Of a stretch of DNA of 64,000 nucleotides, positions 34,129 through 45,321 are shown in pieces (position 1 is the stretch's first letter; each line of letters opens with the position of its first letter). Under the pieces are notes generated by a model. The model had not been told where the DNA came from and did no database searches. It worked only from the letters and a program-made list of their open reading frames with translations. The stretch lies in assembly GCF_018873765.1 (NCBI RefSeq), contig NC_057923.1, forward strand, positions 8,754,413-8,818,412. The letters are read 5' to 3'. A program made the translations under genes and the position numbers. The DNA comes from Telopea speciosissima. Its lineage: Eukaryota; Streptophyta; Magnoliopsida; Proteales; Proteaceae.

Positions 34129-37100
34129 ATGGCTTTTCGGGTTTTCCTATCTCTGTTGCTCATCTTTCTCTTCTCATTCCCTAGCTTCTCTCACGCATTC
34201 CTGCGACAACCAAAATGGTTGAACGAAAAGAAAATGTAGCCCTTCCTCTCTCTCTCTCTCTTCCTGAATTTTTCTCTCTTTGTGGGTATGGAGGAATCAC
34301 ATTTGGTTTTCTTGTTATTTTCAGAGATGGATCTGTTCTTCAATTGAAGACAAGTGCTCCTTTTGCCGGTTTTGATCCCACACGGGTCACACAATTATCT
34401 TGGCATCCCAGGTCTTCTTTTTCCTCTTCTTAAACCTCTCTTTTATTTTGTTTAATTCGGATTGTAGTTGGTTACTGAGCTTGTTAAATTGTCAATGTTT
34501 GGAGCTCTGTAGGGCTTTTTTATATGAGGGATTTCTGTTAGAAGAGGAGTGTGATCACCTCATTAATCTGGTATGTGATGATTTCCTCTTCTTTTAACCC
34601 TCCATGTCTACCTTGGATCTTGGTTAGAAAATATCATTTGATTCATGACACCTCTGACATGAATTTGTTGTTTGATCGTTTGGGGAATAGGCGAGAGATA
34701 AGCTGGAGAAATCTATGGTCGCGGATAATGAATCAGGGAAGAGTATCGCGAGCGAAGTTCGGACTAGCTCTGGCATGTTTCTCAATAAGGCACAGGTCAG
34801 TGGTTTTACCCTCTTATCTTCGAGGTGTCGTTTTTGCCATGTTCTTTGATTTTGGAATTGAAATCATGCCTTCTTTTAATTTTACTTCGAATCACATCGT
34901 CATGGTGGAATAATCCTTATGCTATAGCCAAATGTTAGGGGAAGCTCCTTACCCTAGCCGAGAGATATGTTGCAGAAACGATGACTCATATATCTTTGGC
35001 ATGTTCGGGTGGATTGTAGGGTTAGGGGTGGAGCCATATTGTTATTATCACCTTTGATAGGTTCAGCTGAATCATTTAAGCAATGAAATTTTCAATTATT
35101 CAACCAATGTACCTTACTACAAGAGGTAATAATTGTTGAAAGTTATCCTGCCATAGAAGTGGGTGGTAGGGGTTTCTGAACTTTGTGGTCCATGTTACTC
35201 ATTCATGCAGGGAGAGAAGTATTGATGTTGATATCATAAGCTTTTTTTTTTGCATGTTCTATAGCCACTGACTAGGACTAGACTCAGCTCACAATGTAAG
35301 ACCATCAGTACATTGAATGATACAGAACATCTCACAGCTTTGTGATTTCAGATTTCCCACTTTCCCATTAATCTTCTTGAACATAATCATTTCTGACTTT
35401 GAACAGCTGTTGTAGTTTTCAGCATCTCCCTAGAATGAGGGACTTGGAAGGAATTCACTTAATAGGGATTCTTATCTCACAGATGATAGAAATCAAGGGG
35501 AATCATCACTGGATCTTATTGACTAATGATGAAAGAATGAATCACTTGTTGCATAATATCTTGCCTTGTGGTTCCCTCTGCTCATTAAAAAACATAAGTG
35601 AAAAGCCATGAGGCCTGGGGACGTTATCCCACTTAGAGGCCAAAGTCAACATGAAATTGCTCTTTCACTAAGGCCTTATTCCATTCATTCCCAGTGAGTT
35701 TTTGTCCAAGCACTGATGAGGTCTCCATTAAGTGTTGTTGTTGACAAGTTTTTACCTATAATGATGCACCAATAATTGTTATTATGAACCTGATATAAGA
35801 TTTATTACTAAGGATAAGAGAGAGGACTCTTCTTTGTGATAAATTGTAACAGCAAGCTGCCGGATTTGATTCATGCCATGAGGTTGTGAAGAGATTTATT
35901 CTTCAATTTCAATTCTTATAGAAAGAACTTGAGACTATACTCTATACAACAATTACATAGCCTTATCCCAACTAAATGGGGTCAGCTACATAGATCCTTG
36001 CTCTCCAATCAACTCTATTTGAAGTCATGCAAGATACGAGGCCTAAGCTATGCATGTCTTTCCTCACCACTTCGCTTAGGGTTATTTTAGACCTGCCCCT
36101 GGCTCTTTTAGTTCCTTCAATCTGAATCAAATCACTCCTCCGAACTGGAGCATCCCAAGGCCTTCGTTGAACATATTAGATTTGATTCATGCCATGAGGT
36201 TGTGAAGAGCTGTATTCTCCATTTTCAATTCTTATAAAGGAACTTGAGACTATAGTGAGAAAAAATGTTCAGGTTTGAACCCAACCAACGATGGAACTTT
36301 GATTATTTCTTTTTTCAAGAATCAGCGAATCGAATGATATTTCTGTTCCAAATTCTGCCTCATCTCTTAGTAGATTTTGATCTCTGTCTCTACTGTGAGC
36401 CTCGGTGTTCAGTTTCAACTTACTTAAGCATTAAAAGAGGAAACTGTTTTGGCATTGATATGATTGCATTATTTATCCATGTCTTTGATTGTCTATGGAC
36501 AGAACTTATTTGTAATATTAAATAAGTGATGTTACGTTAGTGCATTATATCCTGCTCTGTTAGATAGTTGGAGAACTGAGCAGGGAACCTTCCATTGTGA
36601 AGAGTTATGGTGATGTCAAAACTCCTGAGGCTTTAAGAAATGTGAAATTATTTGAGATGAGAGGCTGTATTTAACAACCAAGAGGTGTTGAACATGCTAT
36701 AGACAATAAGTCAGTTGCTTATAGTTCGAATTTGCACCAGATGCCGCCTCCCTTTCCTACTCCTATTCCTTTTCTTCCTATTTGTCTGTGTTTTTTTTTT
36801 TTTGGGGGGGGGGGGATAATAACCTTCTTGAGAATATTTGCTACTCCGTTGTGCACAAGAGTATATGTTCGTTGTTATCAATGATGACCATTTAATCAAG
36901 AAAATCTGTTTGCTTATCAGCCAGCAGTTGGATTATGAGTCAGCAAACAAGACATAACTACAATGAACCATACATTTTGCCAGTCGCAAGAGTTGAAATC
37001 AGGATCAGTGAAAAAAATTTTTGTTGACTGTTGAGTGATGTGTAGGGAAAAGCATCCTATTAAGTATTTAATTTTATTTGAGGAAATTAAATTAGAGGAG

Positions 37101-40100
37101 AGAAGTCGAGATGGAAACTTGAATTTTTAAATATATCAGTTATAACTATGTGGTTGACATCAATAAGTAAAGATGGATTCAAGAATCCATGATAAACAGT
37201 AATCTAGACCTCAGGTTGAATTGAATTTCAATGGTTTACGCTCTTCAGGTATAGAGGCAGAATATCAAAAGTTGAACTTGGTCCAAAGGTCTGAGGTCTG
37301 ATCTCAAGTTTCAGAAGAATCCTACTTAGGTTAGGACTTCTAAAATCTAAATTAATATCAGTAATTGGATGGTTTCTGTTCAGCAAATAAGCTCACTCAA
37401 TTTAAGTAACAGCAGTTAATAGAATTTAGGATAGGAACTGTCTGATGATCTGAGATATAATGCAAAACTGAATCTACTAATTGAAACTGGAAATCAGGAA
37501 ATAAACCTAAGAAATCCAGCAATTATAGTAACATTAGGAATCTGAGACCAGATTCAAGATTTGAAACCATAGATAGATTCAGGGTAGAATCCGATTGTAC
37601 AATACGAAAGCAGAATTGAATTTGAAACCATAGATGGATTTAGGTTAGAATCTGACTGTACAATTTGAAACCATAGATTCAGGGTAGAATCCGATTGTAC
37701 AATATGAAAGCAAAATCCGATTGTACAATAGCAATAAGAAAGAAACTGAAGGTTTTTAGATTTATAGCATAAACATGAACTAAGGTTAAGAACTGACCCA
37801 TTGCAGGAATTAAAGAGTGAAGAAGAAGAGGATATAAGAAAGATATGACTTGAGAATCACACCAAAGCCTTGGCCATACCCTATTGACCCACCTAGCATC
37901 CCTCTAGCCAGCAACTGCATCCCACAACCATTGATCTGAGTCTCACAAAGTATTGAGCAGCAAAACCACACTTTATTCATAATAAAATCCATATGCCTTA
38001 ATGGCTGGTTACAAACGTATATATAAACTCTCCAAATATGACTCATAACATGACTAAAGTGGCCTAAACCAACTAGTAATTAAATTGGTTACTTAATTGA
38101 CCAATAAAACACTTGAAACAACTCCTAAACTGACTCAAGAACCTCCAGATGTTTTTGGAGTCCTAAACCAACTAGGGTCTTACATAATAAAAGAAAATCA
38201 ACTCATAACAGGACTGGATTTATAGATTCCTAATCCAGCCTGAACTAGGACACATAAACACAATCAAAATAGGAAAAGAAACTGAAAACAGAACTCTACT
38301 TAAAATAGAACTCCCTATTAAAGTAGGAATAGGATTCCCAGTGAGACTAGGATTCCTAGAGAAACTAGAAATTCTGAAACTCCTGAAATCAGAAGTTCTT
38401 CTTCTTCTTTTGCCTCTGCTGCTAGTGCCCAAATAATTCATCAATAAGATTATTTCGTTTATCACTCCCAGAAAAGAGAGAGGAATGAGATTTTCTCAAA
38501 GCAATTAGATAGCCACTAGTGTCTGTCAGGGACAATGGGGAATTGTAAAGAAATTTTACCTTCACCATATCATAAGTCTAGAGTCTTGTGCATCTAACAA
38601 GCACTTCAATCTTGATAACCCTGTTTCAGATTGATCTTGATAACCCTGTATTGGTTACCTGCGAGGGCCAGTACTTTTCAGCACAATATCTTCGTGCCGT
38701 GGACATCTTTCTTAGAAGTTACATGAGAAGCTAATTTTATGGTAGCTGCATTCCTCTTAAATACATGATATTTTTTTAGGGGCTGGGGAATTTATCAAGT
38801 GGGTGTATTAGGAAATGTGGCCATGTTTTCGTAGTTGTTGAGTATTTTGTGATTCTCAGACTGGTTTCTCGTCTTATCAGTGTCAATTTCAAGCTTATTC
38901 AACCTCCCAGTCTGCCCCTTCTCAAGCAAAGGGAACTCCTGAAGCACCATGTGATGGAGAGTCAATGATTGGATTTTAGGAATGCTTTTCTTTGATCTTT
39001 GTCAGAATGGTGCTGCACATCCATGATGAAGATGATGTATAGCAGTAACCTTCTATGTTCTCCCCTCCCCCCCTTTTCCTATTTTAATCTAATGAAATAC
39101 TGGCTGGAATGACGTCGTTGCCTTTATGCTTTCTGTTTTAGTTGGTATCATCAAGCCATCTATTTTTGTTCTAATTTTTTTTGTTGATAGTTGCCGTGGC
39201 TTTAAAATTTTGAAAGCTGAAAGTTTATTTGTCCAATGTTTTTTTTGTAGGATGAAATTGTGAAGAGAGTCGAGGCAAGGATAGCTGCTTGGACCTTCCT
39301 TCCTGAAGGTGATTCTATACCACATTTCTTTTTCTTCTTCTTCTCAACCCCCTTGGGCGGGAGGAAATATTATCTTATCTTACCCTGAAGTTGTGATCCA
39401 CAGAGAATGGGGAGTCGATGCAAATTTTGCACTATGAAAATGGCCAAAAGTATGAACCACATTTCGATTATTTTCATGACAAGGCCAATCAACAACTTGG
39501 AGGCCACCGAGTTGCAACAGTACTCATGTACTTATCTAATGTTGAGAAGGGTGGGGAGACTGTATTCCCCAACTCAGAGGTAGGCATGTCCTAGTGGCAT
39601 TCTGGTCCCCACCCCCTAACCTCTCCCCCCCGCCCCCCTTTTCTTTGTGGTTGGTGATATGGTTTTGGGGGGGGGGGGTTGTGGGAGGTATTACTATTCT
39701 TCCTCTGTTTTGTTTTATTTAAGTTACAACAATTTCTATCTGCAGGGTAAAACGGTTCAACCAAAGGATGACTCCTGGTCTGACTGTGCGAAAACTGGCT
39801 ATGCAGGTATAGTTATGCAGCCTTGAGGTCCAAACAATTTCTTGTGGGTGTGCTTATTACCTGTCTAATCTTGTGGAACTCTTTTCTGAAAATGAGAATC
39901 TCTTTCAATTTGCCTACAGTCGAGAAATTAAAAAAAGATCAAAAATTTAGGGTACTCCAATGGCATACAAGCTTGAAATACATCCAAAAAAGAGAATGCC
40001 GAAGAGGCTTGAAATAAACCAGCTGTGGCTAAAATTTATTGACATTCATTCTGGGGATTTGTTTTATGGAAGATATTAATCATAATGCATAATGGCACAA

Positions 40101-40815
40101 TGTGCAGCAACGCCAAGCATGAATAACTAGGGACATGCCTGAAAATATCAGGCTTGGAAGTGACAAGATGCCAGAATTCTTATTTTTCTTGAGATCTACG
40201 CCTGTAATTTTATGCATTAGTTTCGTTGTCCATCAATATTAAAGATGCTCTGTTGCTAGTTGAAAGACAGCCTTTGCAAGGATATAAAGGACGTACCCAG
40301 TGCATGAGGCACTGGGAATATTATTGCAAGGATATCTGAACCAATATAAGTACTGAAGATATTATTGCGCAGGAGCAAGGATATCTGAACCAATTATTGT
40401 GTTTTTTGATCATTTCATAGTACTATCTGAGAGTGTCATGTCACTAAAAATTGAAAATTGGTGAGGTTAGAATCATATTATTAAATCTGCTAACTCCTGA
40501 ATGGGTCCATTTGCAGTGAAACCGAAGAAGGGTGACGCATTGCTATTTTTCAGCCTTCATCCTGATGCAAAACCTGATCCAAGCAGCTTGCATGGGAGCT
40601 GTCCTGTCATTGAAGGAGAGAAGTGGTCTGCAACTAAGTGGATTCATGTGAGGTCCTTTGATAGGCCAAAGCATTCAGGAAGCGGAGAATGTGTTGATGA
40701 GAACGAGAATTGCTCCCGATGGGCTGCAACTGGGGAGTGTGATAAGAACCCACGATATATGGTGGGCACTGGAGACTCCTATGGATTTTGTAGGAAAAGT
40801 TGCAATGTTTGCTAG
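34129..40815 (+). CDS. Prolyl 4-hydroxylase alpha-like, with C-terminal ShKT domain
   Basis: Eight exons: 34129-34235, 34325-34411, 34513-34570, 34691-34795, 39251-39308, 39404-39579, 39746-39806, 40517-40815. They join in frame to 316 residues, the normal plant length. An N-terminal hydrophobic signal-anchor (MAFRVFLSLLLIFLFSF) is followed by the 2-oxoglutarate/Fe(II) oxygenase domain. The iron ligands are His158 and Asp160 (PHFDYFHD) and His243 (LHGSCPV); Lys253 (GEKWSATKW) is the 2-oxoglutarate-binding lysine. Residues 274-316 are a six-cysteine ShKT domain. Plant enzymes of this type hydroxylate proline in extensins and arabinogalactan proteins in the ER/Golgi. The exon 1 donor AAAAT|GTAGCC is weak but is the only one I found that keeps the frame. 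Intron 4 is 4.45 kb and carries a LINE fragment and tandem repeats. Confidence 0.92.
35863..36254. repeat. 76-77-bp direct repeats flanking a LINE fragment in intron 4
   Basis: GATTTGATTCATGCCATGAG and the following sequence through AACTTGAGACTATA occur at 35863-35939 and again at 36179-36254 with a few differences. They bracket the RTE LINE fragment. They could be an unusually long target duplication or a local duplication that trapped the LINE. Confidence 0.8.
35940..36178 (-). mobile_element. RTE-type LINE, 3' end fragment
   Basis: On the minus strand the sequence encodes the degraded C-terminus typical of plant RTE LINE polyproteins: RGRSKITLSEVVRKDM, then DWRARIYVADPI. It continues into the common 3' end GACCCCATTTAGTTGGGATA. 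The tail ATGTAATTGTTGTATAGAG is a degenerate (TTG)n-like end. About 240 bp remain of an element normally over 3 kb, so it is a 5'-truncated insertion. Confidence 0.78.
37559..37735. repeat. Short tandem repeat in intron 4 of the prolyl 4-hydroxylase gene
   Basis: Units containing TTTGAAACCATAGAT, AGGGTAGAATCCGATTG and TACAATA repeat about three times with a spacing of roughly 40-60 bp. Surrounding sequence (37240-37560) has looser related words. Confidence 0.65.
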
Positions 40816-42331
40816 TCATAGCACGATTATTCACCCAAGAGTTTGTATACTGAGTAAGGGGATTAATTCCTTAGTTGTTGTATATAACTTTCATTGTAAT
40901 TAGCTGGCAGATTCAACTTTTGAATCATGAGAGCTCTTTGTGCCTGTGAGAACATAGTCCATGTAAGAATTGCTTCCTGGAATGAAATAAAAAGTGCCTT
41001 ATCTCCTTTCACCTTGTTACATGCCGAAACCTTGATGGTTCTTCAGAAAAGTCTCTTGAACTAACACAAACCTGATCCAGCCCTACTGAAACTAGTTCTG
41101 GACCTCTGGTAGTCTTCATCACCAGAGAGGTCTGCCCGTTTGGGACTGGGAAGTGGGCAAGGATCCCATGTCCCATGCATATGCTGCCATGTAGTCAGAA
41201 GTTTAGGTCTCCCTGTATCCCCCTATTCTTTCTTTATTTACCTTCATGATGGAAGTTACAAGGTTCCCCGTCCCCATCTTTCTCCCCCACCCTGTCGTGC
41301 TGCTTGATTCCCTTCTGCATCATTGGCCAGATCCAAGAGGTATGGATAGAGATAGATCTATGGATAGGGTTGAATCCCTAGATCGAAGGTTGTTGCCTGA
41401 AATTCAGTTCGAATACTCATAGCCAGTAAAGAAGGTAGTTCAAGCGGTCAAAAAATAACCTAACCTTGGGGTTTGCGCCAAAAGTGGAAAAAAATTTGAA
41501 AAATAATGCCTCTAAGTGCATGAGCAAAGAAGCTTGTTTAATGGTATCTGATACATTGAAAATGTATTAAAGTATCTTCCATTGGTTCGTTATGGAAGTG
41601 TTTCCTTTTTTTTTGGCTAAACTAGTTCTGGAAGTGTTTCGAAAGCATCTTCCTTTGGCTCCCTGAAATGGGGCACTAGAAGCCAGAAAAGGTACGTAAC
41701 TGAGGCTCCAATGATCAGCCCAGATGCATAGCTTGCACCGTTCGATTAAAGCTATCCTCCAGGGAATGCCTTTTTTCTTACTGTTAAAGATCAGATTGCT
41801 GAGCTAAGGTTCTTCTGCAAAGTGAATGGTAGAATGGCCTTGAAACTCTCCCACCCACACTGGGTATCTTAAGAGTACTCTGTTGTTCACTGACTGCAGC
41901 TTCAATTGAAGAAATACTTTATTCATTTACTATTGTCCTTTTGGTCCACTAACCAAGAACAAGGATTTTAGGTTCAATTTATCTAATCATTTTGAAACTG
42001 TTGGGGAGATTCTTGAACATCTATGGGATCTTAGGACAAGTCTATAAAAACATCTCTTGGTACTTCACCACCAGGAGAAACACTATCAAGTATCATCATT
42101 AGGACAAAATTGTTCTTTCCAGCACTACATACTGTAAAGGGAAAGGAGAAAAGGAAAAGAGAAAGCACACCATGATCTTTGACCATCTCCTTTTCTTTCT
42201 TTATCATTTTGTCTGGTTTATTGCCAACCCATTTTATTCCTTAAATCTGTTTCTTTAACATCTATAGAAAGAGAGAGAGAGAGAGAGAGTAATCACCTGA
42301 GGAAGAACTTCTTTCCACTTTGCAGACAAAG
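40816..42331. other. 3' flank of prolyl 4-hydroxylase and 5' flank of LRR gene
   Basis: Likely 3' UTR with a possible poly-A signal AATGAAATAAAAA near 40980. A (GA)n tract lies at about 42267-42289, just upstream of the LRR start. No other gene is seen. Confidence 0.4.
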
Positions 42332-44266
42332 ATGGGCACCAAGCTCTCATGGATTCTTGTCATCTTAATCTTCATTCCCACAGGAGATTGCAAGAGGATA
42401 GTAGGTAAGGAGTGCAACTCACAAGATCTAATGGGCCTGACTAGTTTCAAGGCTGCAATTCATGTTGACACTTCCGGTCGACTAGAGACATGGATTGGCC
42501 GAAACTGCTGCAAATGGAATGGGGTGTATTGCAACAACAGGACTGGAAGGGTGGCAGAAATCCGACTCCCTGGTTTCATATCCACCAATGATTTCATTGC
42601 TCAAACCCAGATGGAAGGTTGGTTATCTCCTTCAATAACACTTCTCAACTCTCTTGAAGTCCTCGACCTCGGTGGACTCATCAGTCTTACTGGAACCATC
42701 CCATCATCCATCGGTTTTCATCTTCCAAGGCTCAGAAAACTCTATCTCTACACCAACAATCTAACTGGGCCAGTCCCAGAAAGCATAGGTAACCTGTCTA
42801 GACTTGAAGAGATCCACTTGCATGAGAATCTCTTATCTGGATCAATTCCTGCAAGCATTGGTTTGCTCCAGAATCTCCAGAGATTTCTATTATATTCAAA
42901 TAAGCTTTCAGGTCCCATTCCAGAGTCTCTTACAAACTTGACAAATTTAGTGAGTCTGGATTTTCAGGGTAATTCCTTAACAGGGCATTTACCAGAGAAG
43001 ATAGGTGCATTACAAGTCTTGGAAGAGCTTGATCTTTCAGATAATCTTCTTAGTGGGAAATTGCCGCTGTCCATAACTAACTTAACTGCCATCTCAGTTT
43101 TGTACTTGGATACGAACTTGCTCGAGGGGGAGATTCAATTCCCATCAAGTTCTGGTGAAATGCCATTACTAGGCTTTCTGAGGCTCCATGACAATCATCT
43201 CACTGGAAGCATACCATTCAACATTGGGAATCTTGTTTCCTTGCAAAGGGTGTCACTAGCTAACAACAGGCTTGAAGGATCCATTCCTTCAACTTTGGGG
43301 AATCTATTGGAAGCAACAGAGATCTATCTGTATGGAAACAGGCTATCTGGTCAGATCCCGAGCTCAATTGGTCGACTTTCTCAGCTAATGCTTCTAAGTA
43401 TTTCTAATAATTTGATTGAAGGACCATTGCCCAGTGAGATGTCTTCCCTGCATAACCTTCAAACGCTTGATCTGTCCTTCAATAGATTAAATCTCTCTTC
43501 TATTCCCAAGTGGTTTGGGGGAATGCCATCGCTTTGCCGGATCTTTCTGGCTGGTGCCGGCATTCAGGGTGATTTTCCAGAATTCTTAAGAACAACTCTG
43601 AGCCCATTACTGGAACTGGACTTCTCGTTCAACCATCTGACTGGAATTATACCAGAGTGGCTGGGGAGTCTCACTAGGCTCTACTCATTGAACCTCTCAA
43701 GGAATTCACTAGTTTCAAAGATTCCCAACACAGTCACTAGCTTGCGGGACTTGGCTGTAGTCGATGTACACTCAAACAAGTTATCGGGACCAATTGATGG
43801 TATCTTCGAGATTGGAAGCAGGTTCTCTGAAGGATCACTGACCTACATTGATCTATCTGATAACAGTTTCTCTGGTGAAACTGAGCAAATTGGAACAGGG
43901 CAGCAGTGTCAGATAAAGTTTCTTAATTTGTCGCATAATTATTTAACAGGCCGATTGCCGGGTTCTATAGGGAGATTGGTCTCAATGAGGAGCTTGGATT
44001 TGAGCAATAATAAGTTGGGTTTTGAATTACCAGAGTCTCTGGCCAATGTAAGCTCGTTAGAAAAACTGAAGCTGCAGAGGAACAGGTTCACAGGTCAGAT
44101 ACCGAATGGGTTTCTGAAGCTGACGGCGCTTAGAGAATTGGATTTGTCAGATAACCTTCTGGTGGGAAGAATACCAGAAGGCAGACCATTGAGTGATTTT
44201 CCGAAGAGTTCTTTCTCTGGGAACAGAGGGTTGTGTGGAAAGCCTCTTTCTCCATGTAAGTTCTGA
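42332..44266 (+). CDS. Secreted leucine-rich-repeat protein
   Basis: Intronless, 644 residues from the ATG at 42332. The signal peptide is MGTKLSWILVILIFIPTGDC. An N-terminal LRR cap follows with CNSQDLMGLTSFKAAI and the paired cysteines NCCKWNGVYC. Roughly 20 repeats of the plant extracellular type (LxxLxLxxNxLxGxIPxxIGNL) run to near residue 620. The C-terminal cap is GNRGLCGKPLSPCKF, after which the protein stops: there is no transmembrane helix and no kinase. The architecture resembles the Arabidopsis At5g23400 type of secreted LRR proteins, some of which are described as receptor-like or polygalacturonase-inhibitor-like. Function here is unknown. The gene lies 1.06 kb upstream of the MYB cluster in the same orientation. 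Confidence 0.9.
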   Translation: MGTKLSWILVILIFIPTGDCKRIVGKECNSQDLMGLTSFKAAIHVDTSGRLETWIGRNCCKWNGVYCNNRTGRVAEIRLPGFISTNDFIAQTQMEGWLSPSITLLNSLEVLDLGGLISLTGTIPSSIGFHLPRLRKLYLYTNNLTGPVPESIGNLSRLEEIHLHENLLSGSIPASIGLLQNLQRFLLYSNKLSGPIPESLTNLTNLVSLDFQGNSLTGHLPEKIGALQVLEELDLSDNLLSGKLPLSITNLTAISVLYLDTNLLEGEIQFPSSSGEMPLLGFLRLHDNHLTGSIPFNIGNLVSLQRVSLANNRLEGSIPSTLGNLLEATEIYLYGNRLSGQIPSSIGRLSQLMLLSISNNLIEGPLPSEMSSLHNLQTLDLSFNRLNLSSIPKWFGGMPSLCRIFLAGAGIQGDFPEFLRTTLSPLLELDFSFNHLTGIIPEWLGSLTRLYSLNLSRNSLVSKIPNTVTSLRDLAVVDVHSNKLSGPIDGIFEIGSRFSEGSLTYIDLSDNSFSGETEQIGTGQQCQIKFLNLSHNYLTGRLPGSIGRLVSMRSLDLSNNKLGFELPESLANVSSLEKLKLQRNRFTGQIPNGFLKLTALRELDLSDNLLVGRIPEGRPLSDFPKSSFSGNRGLCGKPLSPCKF

Positions 44267-45321
44267 TTCATGATGAATAACAATTCTATCTCTTCTGCTT
44301 AATATTTTCAAGGTCCCCCCCCCCCCCAACTTCAAATAGAGTCTATCGTTGACTCTTTCAGTGTTGTACCTCTGCAATGCTTATCAGTGAAAAAGCTAGA
44401 AATTTTTGTCCTTCTGGATTGTTAGGATTCTGGTGTTAGAACCAATAGGACATCAGGGTCCAGATTGAATCAGTATAAGTAAACTGGTTTCAGACCAGGT
44501 TTAACTGATCACATGGAGGATAGGGTGGTCGTAGGGCCAATCCTTCTGGTGCCTCTCTCTCTCTCTCTCTTTCTGTTTTATGAAAGCACACTATAACCAT
44601 GATCTACATGTAAGACGATCTCTCTGTTCTATGAAAGCACATTATACCCATGATCCACATGTAAGAGGAGAGAGAGAGAAGGGGGGCTCCAATCTGAAAT
44701 ATCTCCAAACACAAGATCAACCAAACTAATCAGATAAACTCATAAATTCCGATCTGATGAATCGATCCCAAGAAATGAACACTTCCTCCACACTGATGCC
44801 TCACCAAGAAATAAATGCTGAAGGATGGTAAGGTGGTGTCCCAAGTCTCAACAGCATCTTCATACAAATAGGGTGTTAAATAACTGCAACAGAATTCACC
44901 ACTCTGTTTTGAAGTTGATAAGACTTTTTTCTCCCTTGTGATTATTCCCTAGTTTGTGTGAGAACCTCCTCATTCACAAGGGATACTGATTAATGTAAAC
45001 AACCTGAATAATTCACCCAAAAAATTTTAAAAATTTAGTCAAGGCTCATTGAGCCATGCATATGAAGCATCACTATTTGATATTCCATCTCAAACCGTTT
45101 CCTTGAGAAGATGACATAATCATGCAATTAGTTGTTAAATTGGAGTGAGCCTCTTGCATTTCTCACCTCCAAACTTGTAACGATTAAACCCGTCATCCTC
45201 TTCTCATCTGCAGCAGTACTTTAAACAGGTCTGAAGTTGCATCAGCATCATTTCTATCTCCTTCCTTCTCCTTCATTCTTTTTCCTTGGTTTATTGATGA
45301 AATTTATATCATTGGAGTGAG
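44267..45321. other. Spacer and promoter of the first MYB copy
   Basis: A C run lies near 44317. At 44555-44685 a (CT)n and a (GA)n tract bracket two tandem copies of TATGAAAGCACAYTATA plus CATGATCYACATGTAAGA. From about 44870 the sequence is similar to the region upstream of the second MYB copy (47930 on), showing that the duplication included promoter DNA. Confidence 0.5.
45067..45099 (+). promoter_or_regulatory. Conserved promoter block with AACCGTT, MYB copy 1
   Basis: ACTATTTGATATTCCATCTC followed by AAACCGTT lies about 225 bp upstream of the first MYB start and is nearly identical to 48216-48250 upstream of the second copy. AACCGTT resembles R2R3-MYB binding cores, so autoregulation is possible. 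This is inference from conservation alone. Confidence 0.35.

Noticed and set aside
34215-34433. 72-codon frame as a separate small gene
   Set aside because: It covers intron 1 and exon 2 of the prolyl 4-hydroxylase; only the exon 2 part (FDPTRVTQLSWHPR) is family sequence.
42320-42331. Upstream TTG start for the LRR protein
   Set aside because: Non-ATG start; the ATG at 42332 gives a standard signal peptide.
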